The position numbers and the translations under genes were made by a program. The notes beneath the pieces were generated by a model, which saw nothing but the letters and a program-made list of their open reading frames with translations, was not told the DNA's origin and did no database searches. From the NCBI RefSeq assembly GCF_029210495.1, contig NZ_JARGDK010000009.1, positions 1-64,000 of the forward strand: a stretch of 64,000 bases of DNA. The letters run 5' to 3'. The stretch comes from Pseudothioclava nitratireducens (GTDB taxonomy: Bacteria; Pseudomonadota; Alphaproteobacteria; Rhodobacterales; Rhodobacteraceae). The number at the start of each line of letters is the position of its first letter. The stretch's first letter is position 1. This document shows positions 8,677 to 16,269 of this stretch, piece after piece.

Positions 8677-11600
8677 TCAGGCGGGCGCGGTGCCGGGCGC
8701 CTCCTCGGTGCGTTCGTGCCGATAGAGGCCCAGATCGTTGAGCACGAGAACCATCGCCGGCGTCACGAACAGCGCAAGCAGCGTCGACGCGCTGAGCCCG
8801 AACGCCAGGCTCGCCACGATCGGGCGCAAGAATTGCGCCTGCGTGCTTTGCTCCAGAAGCAGCGGCCCAAGCCCCGCAACCGTCGTCAGCGAGGTCAGGA
8901 AGATAGCCCGGAACCGGTCGGCTACGGCGGCCTGCGCGCTTTCAAGCAGATCGGCGCCCTCCTCGAACCGTTCCTCGATGAAGGCCACCAGCAGGATCGA
9001 GTTGTTCACGACCACCCCCATCAGCGTGGCCAACCCGACGAGGCTCGGCAGCGAGATTTGCAGCCCAAGCGCCATGTGCCCCCAAACCACCCCGATCACC
9101 GAAAGCGGGATCGCGACCAGCACCACCACCGGCAGCATGAAGCTACGGAACTGGAAGGCGAGGATCAGATAGACCCCGATCAGCCCGATCACCATGTTGC
9201 GCAGAAGCGACGAGCCGGTTTCGGCGGTGTCCTCGGCCTCGCCAAGGATCGAGACGTGCACGTCGGGGCGTTTCTCGGAGAGACCCGGCAGATACTCGGT
9301 CTTGAGCGCGACCATCAATTCGCGCGCGTTCGCCACATCGGGATTGATCGAGCCCTGCACGCTGACGGCGCGCTGCCCGTTCACCCGGTTGATCGTGGCG
9401 TAACCGCGTGCAAGCGTCACATCGGCCACGGCCGACAGCGGCACCTGCGCGCCGGAATTCGCGCTGATCGGCAGATCGAGGATATCCGCGAGGCCCGCAC
9501 GAGAGTCGGGGGAAAGACCCACGACCACATCGACGCCACCCAGCCGGTCCTGGAATTCAAGCGCGGTGTCGCCCCGGAAGGCCGCGCGCAATTCGGCGGC
9601 GATGGATTGCGCACTCACACCAAGTGCATTGGCTGCCGCAGGGCGGGGCGTGACGATGAACTCTGGCTTGCCGGGCTGCAGGTCGTAGGTCACGTCGCGC
9701 ACACCTTCGAACTCTCGGAAGAACTTGCGCATCTCTTTGGCCGTGGCGAAGAGGGCATCCAGATCCGGCCCTTGCAGCCGAATGTCGATGGGCTTGCCGC
9801 CCGCGCCGCGTTCCTTATCGGTGAAGCGCAGCGCCGCCATGTCGGGCAGGGGGCCGGTCAGCTTCTTCCAGCGGTCGAGGATTTCGGTGACCTCGGTCGT
9901 GCGCACGCCTGCGGGCAAGAGTTTCGCGCTGATCGTCGCCATATGCGGTCCGATCTCGGGCGTGTCGGCATTCGACGAATAGGTGATCGTGTAGCTCTGC
10001 ACGAGGGACTGGCCGTCAGGCTGGTCGGGGCTCAGTTCGTCGTTCATCTGCTCAAGCGCGGCTGTCACCTTGGCGACGCGTGCCTCGGTGCGGGCCAGCG
10101 GCGAGCCCTGCGACAGGAGAAGCCGCGCCTCGACCGTGTCGCTTTCGAGGCTGGGGAAGGACTGATACTTGATGAAGCCGCCCGTGTAAGGCGCGACCGA
10201 GAACAGCACGAGCCCAAGCGCCACCCCAAGCGTGAGATACCGCGCACGCAGCGCCTTGCCTGCAAACGGCACGATCACCCGGTCGCGCAGCCGGTCAAAG
10301 GCGCCATTTACGGCCCGCGAGACCCGACCGGGCCGCAGATCATGACGCAGCGAGTGGCGCATGTGCGAGGGCAGGATCAGAAAGGCCTCGGCCAAGCTGA
10401 CAAGCAGCGTCAGCACGAGAACGATCGGGATGTATTTCAACACGCCGCCCACGGCCCCGGTCAGGAAGCCGAGCGGGCCGACGATCATCGCGGTGGTCAG
10501 GAAGGAGGCGATGACCCCCGGCGCCACCTGCTTCACGCCGTTGATCGCGGCAACGGCGGGCGACTCTCCATTCTGGCGGCGGCGCACGATGTTCTCGGAG
10601 ATGACGATACTGTCATCCATCAACAGACCCGTCGCCACCAAGAGCGCAACCATGGTCATCATGTTGATCGTATAGCCCAAAAGCTGCATCGCAAAGATCG
10701 CGCCGAGGAACGAGACCGGCAGCCCGAGCGCGACCCAGAAGCTCAGCCGGAAGCCGAAGAACAGCCAAATCACCACAAGCACGAGCAGCAAGCCCTGCGC
10801 GCCGTTCTCGGCGATGATGCGCAGCCGGTCGCGGATGTTCGAGGTCGAATCCTGCGAGATCGCAAGCGTGATGCCTGCGGGTGCGTTGGCCTGTGCACGC
10901 TCGATCTGGCGGTCGAGCGCGGCCTTGACGCGCAGCGCGTCCTGTGTCGCGGTCTTGCTGACGGCAAGGATCGCGGCGGGGCGGTTGTTGAAGAGCGCCT
11001 TTTGCGCGGGATCGCTAAAGGCGGGGCGGATCGTCGCCACATCGCTCAGCAGAACGGTGCCGCCCTCGGCGGTGCCGGCAAGGGGGATACGCGCGAGTTC
11101 GGCCGGGCTGCGTTTCTCGCCCAGAAAGCGCAGTGCGGCATCGCCCGCGTTCCCCTCGACGGTGCCTGCGGGCATGTCGAGGCTGTCGCGCCCGATCAGC
11201 GCCGCCACGTCCGAGATCTCCAGCCCGAAGCGCTCCAACGCGACCCGGTCGATTTCGACCGTGATTTCGCGGTCGGAAAAGCCCGAAATCTCGACCTGCG
11301 TGATCGCGGGGTCTGCGCGCAGGCGTTCGGCCAGATCGTCGGCATAGGCGAGCAGCACGGTGCGGTCTTCAGGGCCGGTCACGGCGACCGACGCGACCGA
11401 GGCCACCCGCTCGACGATGCGCGTCACCGGGTCTTCGACCTTGTCCGGGAAACGCGAGATGCCCTCGATGGCGGCTTTCGTGTCATTGTGAAAGCGGGTC
11501 ATGTCCGCGCCTTCACGCATCTCGGCGGTGATGATCGCCATATTGTCGCGCGACAGGCATGTCAGTTCGACGAGGTTGTCGACACTGCGCAGCGGGTCCT

Positions 11601-11796
11601 CAGCCACCTGACAGATGCCGCGCTCAACCTCGGCGGGGGCAGCGCCCGGATAGGCCACGCGGATTTCGACCTCGGTCGGGGGCACCAGCGGGAAGGTGTC
11701 GCGCTGAAGCATCGGCAGGGCCACGACCCCCAGCAGGATCAGCGCAATCATCAGGATGTTCGCGGCGGTCGCGTGACCGGAGAACAGGCGGATCAT
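8677..11796 (-). CDS. RND efflux transporter, inner-membrane pump subunit (AcrB/MexB type)
   Basis: The 1,039-residue length and two-fold repeat are standard for the HAE-RND family: a TM helix at residues ~10-30, a large porter loop, a block of five to six helices around residues 330-530, a second porter loop from ~560 to ~850, and a last helix block to ~1,020. Recognisable stretches include GLLMDDSIVISENIVR (TM4, with the proton-relay acidic residues), LLVSLAEAFLILPSHMRH and VVNNSILLVAFIEER. It exports hydrophobic compounds using the proton gradient. Its start overlaps the adaptor stop by 4 bp (ATGA). No TolC-like outer-membrane channel gene is nearby, so an unlinked one must serve. The substrate is unknown. 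Confidence 0.95.
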   Translation of the reverse strand: MIRLFSGHATAANILMIALILLGVVALPMLQRDTFPLVPPTEVEIRVAYPGAAPAEVERGICQVAEDPLRSVDNLVELTCLSRDNMAIITAEMREGADMTRFHNDTKAAIEGISRFPDKVEDPVTRIVERVASVASVAVTGPEDRTVLLAYADDLAERLRADPAITQVEISGFSDREITVEIDRVALERFGLEISDVAALIGRDSLDMPAGTVEGNAGDAALRFLGEKRSPAELARIPLAGTAEGGTVLLSDVATIRPAFSDPAQKALFNNRPAAILAVSKTATQDALRVKAALDRQIERAQANAPAGITLAISQDSTSNIRDRLRIIAENGAQGLLLVLVVIWLFFGFRLSFWVALGLPVSFLGAIFAMQLLGYTINMMTMVALLVATGLLMDDSIVISENIVRRRQNGESPAVAAINGVKQVAPGVIASFLTTAMIVGPLGFLTGAVGGVLKYIPIVLVLTLLVSLAEAFLILPSHMRHSLRHDLRPGRVSRAVNGAFDRLRDRVIVPFAGKALRARYLTLGVALGLVLFSVAPYTGGFIKYQSFPSLESDTVEARLLLSQGSPLARTEARVAKVTAALEQMNDELSPDQPDGQSLVQSYTITYSSNADTPEIGPHMATISAKLLPAGVRTTEVTEILDRWKKLTGPLPDMAALRFTDKERGAGGKPIDIRLQGPDLDALFATAKEMRKFFREFEGVRDVTYDLQPGKPEFIVTPRPAAANALGVSAQSIAAELRAAFRGDTALEFQDRLGGVDVVVGLSPDSRAGLADILDLPISANSGAQVPLSAVADVTLARGYATINRVNGQRAVSVQGSINPDVANARELMVALKTEYLPGLSEKRPDVHVSILGEAEDTAETGSSLLRNMVIGLIGVYLILAFQFRSFMLPVVVLVAIPLSVIGVVWGHMALGLQISLPSLVGLATLMGVVVNNSILLVAFIEERFEEGADLLESAQAAVADRFRAIFLTSLTTVAGLGPLLLEQSTQAQFLRPIVASLAFGLSASTLLALFVTPAMVLVLNDLGLYRHERTEEAPGTAPA

Positions 11797-13139
11797 TGTG
11801 CGCTGTCCTTCTTCTTGCCACCGCCGCCGCCTCCGGTTCCCGCGCCTGCGGCGGCGGGCTGACCCGTCGCTTCGGCCACCAATTGCGCCAGCGTTGCCGC
11901 ATCTTCCATCGGCTTCACATCCATGCCCGGCACCGCAATCGTCGGATCGGTCACGACAAGCTTGTCGCCCGCAGCCAGACCCGAGGTCACTACCGCCAGA
12001 TCGCCCATCGTGAAGCCGATACTGACCGGACGTTTCTCCAGCGTGTTGTCGGCACCCACCACGAGGGCGCTGCCTTCGGCCACGGCAGCGCGCGGCACGA
12101 TCAGCGCGCGGGTTTTCGGCGCGCCGAGCGTCACCTCGACGAACATGTTCCGGCGCAGCGGCGGTCGCGAACCTGCCGCGGCTTGGCTGAGCGGGTCTTC
12201 TGCACGCACGACGATGGCGCTCGACTGCGTGCGGGCGTCGATGGCTTCGCCCTGACGGACGACCTCTGCTTTCCAGGTCACATCGTGATCGGCCGCCGGG
12301 AGCGAGACACGCGCGTTCAGGTCCAAAACCGTCCCGCCGCCCTCGATCGTGCGTAAGAGCGGGCCGATGCGCCCGATCGGAAACTGCGCGGCAATCTCGA
12401 CGGCCTCGGTGCCCTCGCCAGACAAGAGCGTCTGACCACGCGCCATGTATTGCCCGATCTCGGCATTGGTTTCGGTGATGCGCAGATCGTAGGGCGCGCG
12501 GATTTCCACAAAGCCCAGATCACGCTCCAGCGCGGAGCGCGCGGTGCGCAGGACATTTCGTTCGGCCCCGGTCAGAGCCAGCTGGTTCTCGGCCTCGACC
12601 GCCTTGGCGCGCGCCGAGAGTTCCTGCCGACGGGTGGCCTCAAGGCTTGCGGCGGTGGCGACGCCCTGCTGGGTGAGCCGCTCTTGCCGCGCCAGATCGG
12701 CTTGGGCCAGTTCAAGATCGGCGCGCGCGATCTCCAGCGAGGCGCGGATCGTCGCTTCCTTGACATCGAGCGAGGCAAGTTGCGCGTCGATTTGCGCGAG
12801 GTCGAGCTTCAGATCGCTGTCATCCAGACGCAGCAGGAGCGTCCCTGCCGGGTAAACCTGACCGGGTGCGAGCGCTTCGGCGGTCTCGATGACCTCGCCC
12901 TCAACCCGCGCAACGGCACGCCAATCACGCGCCGGCGCGACCGTGCCGTAGCCGGTGACACGCGGGATCAGGTCTTGCTCGGCAAGTGTGATGACGCGCA
13001 CCGGGGTCGGGGGGCGCGTGGTGGTCTTCGATCCGGGCGCGCCTGCGAGACTATCGGAGAGCACAATGCTTCCGGCTCCGAGCATAACTGGAATGGCAAA
13101 GGCGAGCCCACGCAGTGCCGCCGTCTTGAGTGAAGCCAT
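11793..13139 (-). CDS. RND efflux periplasmic adaptor (membrane fusion protein, HlyD/AcrA type)
   Basis: The 448-residue protein begins with an N-terminal hydrophobic segment (residues ~8-30). A lipoyl/barrel-sandwich half follows near residues 55-105 (VARVEGEV, PAGTLLLRLDD), then a coiled-coil hairpin over ~115-185, the second lipoyl half (RAPYDLRI) and beta-barrel and membrane-proximal domains. It bridges the inner-membrane pump to an outer-membrane channel. The tail is low-complexity (glycine-rich, then KKKD). ATG 13139 has GGGAGG 5-10 bases upstream. It is the first gene of the two-gene efflux operon. The divergent LysR gene across the gap probably serves the formate genes instead. Confidence 0.9.
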   Translation of the reverse strand: MASLKTAALRGLAFAIPVMLGAGSIVLSDSLAGAPGSKTTTRPPTPVRVITLAEQDLIPRVTGYGTVAPARDWRAVARVEGEVIETAEALAPGQVYPAGTLLLRLDDSDLKLDLAQIDAQLASLDVKEATIRASLEIARADLELAQADLARQERLTQQGVATAASLEATRRQELSARAKAVEAENQLALTGAERNVLRTARSALERDLGFVEIRAPYDLRITETNAEIGQYMARGQTLLSGEGTEAVEIAAQFPIGRIGPLLRTIEGGGTVLDLNARVSLPAADHDVTWKAEVVRQGEAIDARTQSSAIVVRAEDPLSQAAAGSRPPLRRNMFVEVTLGAPKTRALIVPRAAVAEGSALVVGADNTLEKRPVSIGFTMGDLAVVTSGLAAGDKLVVTDPTIAVPGMDVKPMEDAATLAQLVAEATGQPAAAGAGTGGGGGGKKKDSAQ

Positions 13140-13287
13140 TTGGTCCTCCCGGAGTCGTATTCATATTTTGATATATTTTCCTCGCATCATTGTGGGGGCC
13201 ATGATTTCGATCAAGGGAAATCTCTTGAGTGGCGATTTGTGCTTTGCATTCGGGAATTTTGCCGGAATATCGCTTTGGCTAAATCTG

Positions 13288-13302
13288 ATAGGAAAATCCT
13301 AT
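13288..13302. promoter_or_regulatory. Palindrome over the LysR gene start, probable autoregulatory site
   Basis: ATAGGA-AAA-TCCTAT is a perfect 6-3-6 palindrome whose right arm covers the first two bases of the LysR start codon (13301). A regulator bound here would block its own translation start or transcription, as LysR-type proteins often do. The TTTCC/GGAAA core recurs upstream of the formate dehydrogenase operon at 14200-14222, which links the two sites. The repeat is seen; binding is inferred. Confidence 0.5.
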
Positions 13303-14194
13303 GATCTCCAAGCTCGAGATGTTTCTCGCTCTCGCCAAAACACGTCATTTTGGCCGTGCGGCTGAAAGTCTGGGGATCACCCAGCCCACGCTGTCCACCG
13401 GGATACGCCAGCTTGAAGCGCAGCTTGGGGTGAAACTGGTCGAGCGTGGCGCGCGGTTTGGCGGGCTGACTCCCGAAGGACAACGCGCGCTGGAATGGGC
13501 GCGCAAGATTGTCGGTGACACGCGGCGCCTGCGCGAGGAGATGCGCGCGCGCCATGCCGGACTTGCGGGTCATGTACGGCTTGCGGTGATCCCGACGGCG
13601 CTCACTTGGGCAGCGCGGCTGACGGCGCGTTTTGCCAAGACCCATCCGAATGTGAGCTTTACGATCCTCTCGCGCTCGTCGGTCGAAATCCTCGGCATGA
13701 TCGAGAATCTCGATGCCGATCTGGGGATCACGTATCTGGATAACGAACCTCTGGGGCGTGTCACTGCGCGCCCGATCTACCATGAGCATTATGCGCTGGT
13801 CTGTCACAAGGACCACCCTTTCGCCCAGCATGACCGAGTGCGCTGGGCCGATGTGGCCGCGCAGCGACTCGCGCTGCTGACGCCGGACATGCAGAACCGC
13901 CGGATCATCAATCGCTATTTCATGGAGGCGGGGACTGTGCCGAAGGCGCTGATCGAGTCTAACTCAACCATCGTGCTGGCGCGACAGGTGCTCGAAGGCG
14001 ATTTCGTGACCGTGCTGCCCGAGGATCTGGCGGGCTTTCTGGTGCAAGGACAGGATTTGCGCATGGTCCCGATCGAGGGCAGCGGAGCGGGTCCCAGCGT
14101 CGGGCTGATCGCGCTGCATCAGGAGCCTTACACGCCTGTGGTGCAGGCGCTTGTCAGGACGGCGCAGGGATTGGGTGCGGGCAATCGCAAGTGA
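13301..14194 (+). CDS. LysR-family regulator, probable formate dehydrogenase operon regulator
   Basis: A 297-residue LysR protein. An N-terminal winged helix-turn-helix spans residues ~1-60 (FLALAKTRHFGRAAESLGITQPTLS), followed by the linker helix and a two-lobed periplasmic-binding-like effector domain (residues ~90-290). It lies 87 bp upstream of fdsG in the same direction, the arrangement known for FdsR-type regulators of NAD-dependent formate dehydrogenases. The likely inducer is formate or a related small acid; this is inferred from context. Palindromes at its own start and before fdsG share a TTTCCTAT-like core. An alternative is regulation of the divergent efflux pair, which starts 161 bp away. 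Confidence 0.85.
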   Translation: MISKLEMFLALAKTRHFGRAAESLGITQPTLSTGIRQLEAQLGVKLVERGARFGGLTPEGQRALEWARKIVGDTRRLREEMRARHAGLAGHVRLAVIPTALTWAARLTARFAKTHPNVSFTILSRSSVEILGMIENLDADLGITYLDNEPLGRVTARPIYHEHYALVCHKDHPFAQHDRVRWADVAAQRLALLTPDMQNRRIINRYFMEAGTVPKALIESNSTIVLARQVLEGDFVTVLPEDLAGFLVQGQDLRMVPIEGSGAGPSVGLIALHQEPYTPVVQALVRTAQGLGAGNRK

Positions 14195-14199
14195 TAGTG

Positions 14200-14238
14200 A
14201 TTTCCTATTGCCTGACGGAAATGCAATATTGAAATTGC
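14200..14238. promoter_or_regulatory. LysR-type operator candidates upstream of fdsG
   Basis: ATTTCC (14200-14205) and GGAAAT (14217-14222) form an inverted repeat with an 11-bp spacer, fitting the T-N11-A rule for LysR boxes. A second repeat follows at once: GCAAT (14223-14227) and ATTGC (14234-14238). The pair would give the recognition and activation sites usual for LysR activators, placed 44-80 bp before the fdsG start. The operon promoter must lie in the same 87-bp gap. Confidence 0.5.
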
Positions 14239-14281
14239 TATGATGCACGGGCAGTGACGGGGCGATAACCGGGAGGACCAC

Positions 14282-14758
14282 ATGCCCAAGGACATGCCGC
14301 AGGATATGCTCGAGACGCTGACGCGTCTGATCACGGGCCAGCTTCATCTGGAGGGGCCGCTGTTGCCGATCCTTCAGGCGATTCAGGCCGAGCTGGACCA
14401 TGTGCCTGAGCAGGCGATTCCGATGATCGCGGATGCGCTGAACATCTCCGCCGCCGAGGTGCATGGCGTGATGAGTTTCTACCATGATTTCCGCAGCGCA
14501 CCCGCTGGACGGCACATCGTGAAGATCTGTCGGGCCGAGGCTTGTCAGGCAGTGGGTGGTGCTGCGCTGGCCGATGCGGTGCTCGCAGATCTGGGCGTGG
14601 CATGGCATGGCACCACCGCAAGCGGCGCAGTGACGGTCGAGCCGGTTTACTGTCTGGGTCTTTGCGCGTGCGGTCCGGCGGCGATGATCGACGAGCGTCC
14701 GGTCGGGCGCATCGACGCGGCAGGGCTCAAACGCATGATCGCGGAGTTGGACCAATGA
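14282..14758 (+). CDS. fdsG: NAD-dependent formate dehydrogenase gamma subunit, [2Fe-2S]
   Basis: The 158-residue protein is a NuoE-like thioredoxin-fold ferredoxin. The cluster ligands appear as two Cys pairs: CRAEAC (residues ~83-88) and CLGLC (residues ~124-128), the C-x4-C and C-x3-C pattern of the family. HGVMSFYHDF is the conserved preceding motif. It passes electrons between the FMN subunit and the rest of the soluble, cytoplasmic molybdenum formate dehydrogenase that oxidises formate to CO2 and reduces NAD+. GGGAGG precedes ATG 14282. The stop overlaps the fdsB start by 4 bp. Confidence 0.95.
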   Translation: MPKDMPQDMLETLTRLITGQLHLEGPLLPILQAIQAELDHVPEQAIPMIADALNISAAEVHGVMSFYHDFRSAPAGRHIVKICRAEACQAVGGAALADAVLADLGVAWHGTTASGAVTVEPVYCLGLCACGPAAMIDERPVGRIDAAGLKRMIAELDQ

Positions 14759-16269
14759 AGATTTATCTTTCCCAGGACAGCGCGGCCAAAGCGCTGGGCG
14801 CCGAAGAGGTCGCCGCCGCGATCCGCACCGAGGCAGAGGCGCGCGGTCAGGAGATTACGCTGGTCCGCACCGGCTCACGCGGGATGATCTGGCTTGAGCC
14901 GCTGGTCGAGATCGAGCGCGAAGGCATCCGTATTGGCTATGGCCCGATGACTGCGGACGGGGTGTCGGGGCTCTTCGACGGCTCGGCCCCCGATCTTGGT
15001 CCGGTCGAGGATATTCCCTTCTTCGCGGCGCAAACGCGGCTGACCTTCGCCCGTGTCGGGCGTATCGACCCGCTCGATCTGGCGGCCTACGAGGCCGAGG
15101 GCGGACTCTCGGGTCTGCGCCGGGCGCTTGAGATGACGCCTGAGGCTATCGTCGAAGAGGTCAAGGCGTCCGGTTTGCGCGGTCGTGGCGGCGCGGGTTT
15201 CCCGACCGGGATCAAATGGGACACGGTCCGTCAGGCCGAGGGCGCGCGCAAATATATCGTGTGCAACGCCGATGAGGGCGACAGCGGCACCTTCGCCGAC
15301 CGGATGCTGATCGAGGGCGACCCGATGGCGCTTATTGAGGGGATGGTGATTGCGGGGCTGGCGGTCGGTGCGACCAAGGGCTTCGTCTACCTGCGTTCGG
15401 AATACCCGGACGCCATTGCCGTGCTGCGCGCGGCCATCGCGCGGGCGGAGGGCGCGGGCATTCTGGGCGATGTGATGGGCTCGGGCCGGCAGTTCGATCT
15501 CGAGGTGCGCGTCGGCGCGGGGGCCTATGTCTGCGGCGAGGAGACCTCGCTTCTGAACTCGATCGAGGGCAAGCGCGCGGTGGTGCGCGCCAAGCCCCCG
15601 CTCCCTGCCATCGAGGGCCTGTTTGGCCGTCCGACCGTGGTCAACAACGTGCTGTCCCTCGCCACGATCCCGGTGATCTTCGAGAAGGGCGCGGGCCATT
15701 ACGCGGGCTTCGGGTTGGGCCGGTCACTGGGCACGATGCCGATCCAGATTGCGGGCAATGTGCGTTTCGGCGGGCTTTTCGAGACCGCCTTTGGCATGCC
15801 GCTTGGTCGGCTTGTTGAAGAGATCGCGGGCGGCACCGCGTCGGGACGCCCGGTCAAGGCGGTGCAGGTCGGCGGCCCCTTGGGCGCCTATCTTACGCCC
15901 GGCCAGTTCGACACGCCCTTCGGTTACGAAGAGTTCGACCGCGAGGGCGCGCTGATCGGTCATGCGGGCATCGTGGTCTTTGACGAGAGCGCCGACATGC
16001 GCGCGATGGCGCGGTTCGCGATGGAGTTCTGCGCGGTCGAGAGCTGTGGCAAATGCACGCCCTGCCGGATCGGCGCGGTGCGCGGCGTCGAGGTGATCGA
16101 CCGGATCGGCGCGGGCGATGCGAGCGCCGTGCCGATTCTGCGCGATCTGTGCGAGGTGATGCGCGATGGCTCGCTCTGCGCGCTGGGCGGCTTCACCCCT
16201 TATCCGGTGCTTTCGGCGCTGGATCATTTCCCCGAAGAATTCGGTCAGCAACGGGAGGCGGCGGAATGA
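14755..16269 (+). CDS. fdsB: NAD-dependent formate dehydrogenase beta subunit, FMN and NAD binding
   Basis: The 504-residue subunit fuses an N-terminal thioredoxin-like region (~1-95) to a NuoF-like diaphorase. Diagnostic motifs are GLRGRGGAGFPTGIKW (FMN site, residues ~141-156), NADEGDSGTF, GAYVCGEETSLLNSIEG (residues ~258-274) and a C-terminal ESCGKCTPCRIG (residues ~427-438) that binds a [4Fe-4S] cluster. It transfers electrons to NAD+ through FMN. ATG 14755 lies inside the fdsG stop (ATGA), so translation is coupled; fdsA follows with the same 4-bp overlap. Confidence 0.96.
   Translation: MKIYLSQDSAAKALGAEEVAAAIRTEAEARGQEITLVRTGSRGMIWLEPLVEIEREGIRIGYGPMTADGVSGLFDGSAPDLGPVEDIPFFAAQTRLTFARVGRIDPLDLAAYEAEGGLSGLRRALEMTPEAIVEEVKASGLRGRGGAGFPTGIKWDTVRQAEGARKYIVCNADEGDSGTFADRMLIEGDPMALIEGMVIAGLAVGATKGFVYLRSEYPDAIAVLRAAIARAEGAGILGDVMGSGRQFDLEVRVGAGAYVCGEETSLLNSIEGKRAVVRAKPPLPAIEGLFGRPTVVNNVLSLATIPVIFEKGAGHYAGFGLGRSLGTMPIQIAGNVRFGGLFETAFGMPLGRLVEEIAGGTASGRPVKAVQVGGPLGAYLTPGQFDTPFGYEEFDREGALIGHAGIVVFDESADMRAMARFAMEFCAVESCGKCTPCRIGAVRGVEVIDRIGAGDASAVPILRDLCEVMRDGSLCALGGFTPYPVLSALDHFPEEFGQQREAAE

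Noticed and set aside
8542-11862. A very long open frame on the plus strand opposite the RND pump gene
   Set aside because: It is antisense to a clear RND transporter, is rich in His, Arg, Gln and Asp as expected for a GC-rich shadow frame, and has no family resemblance.
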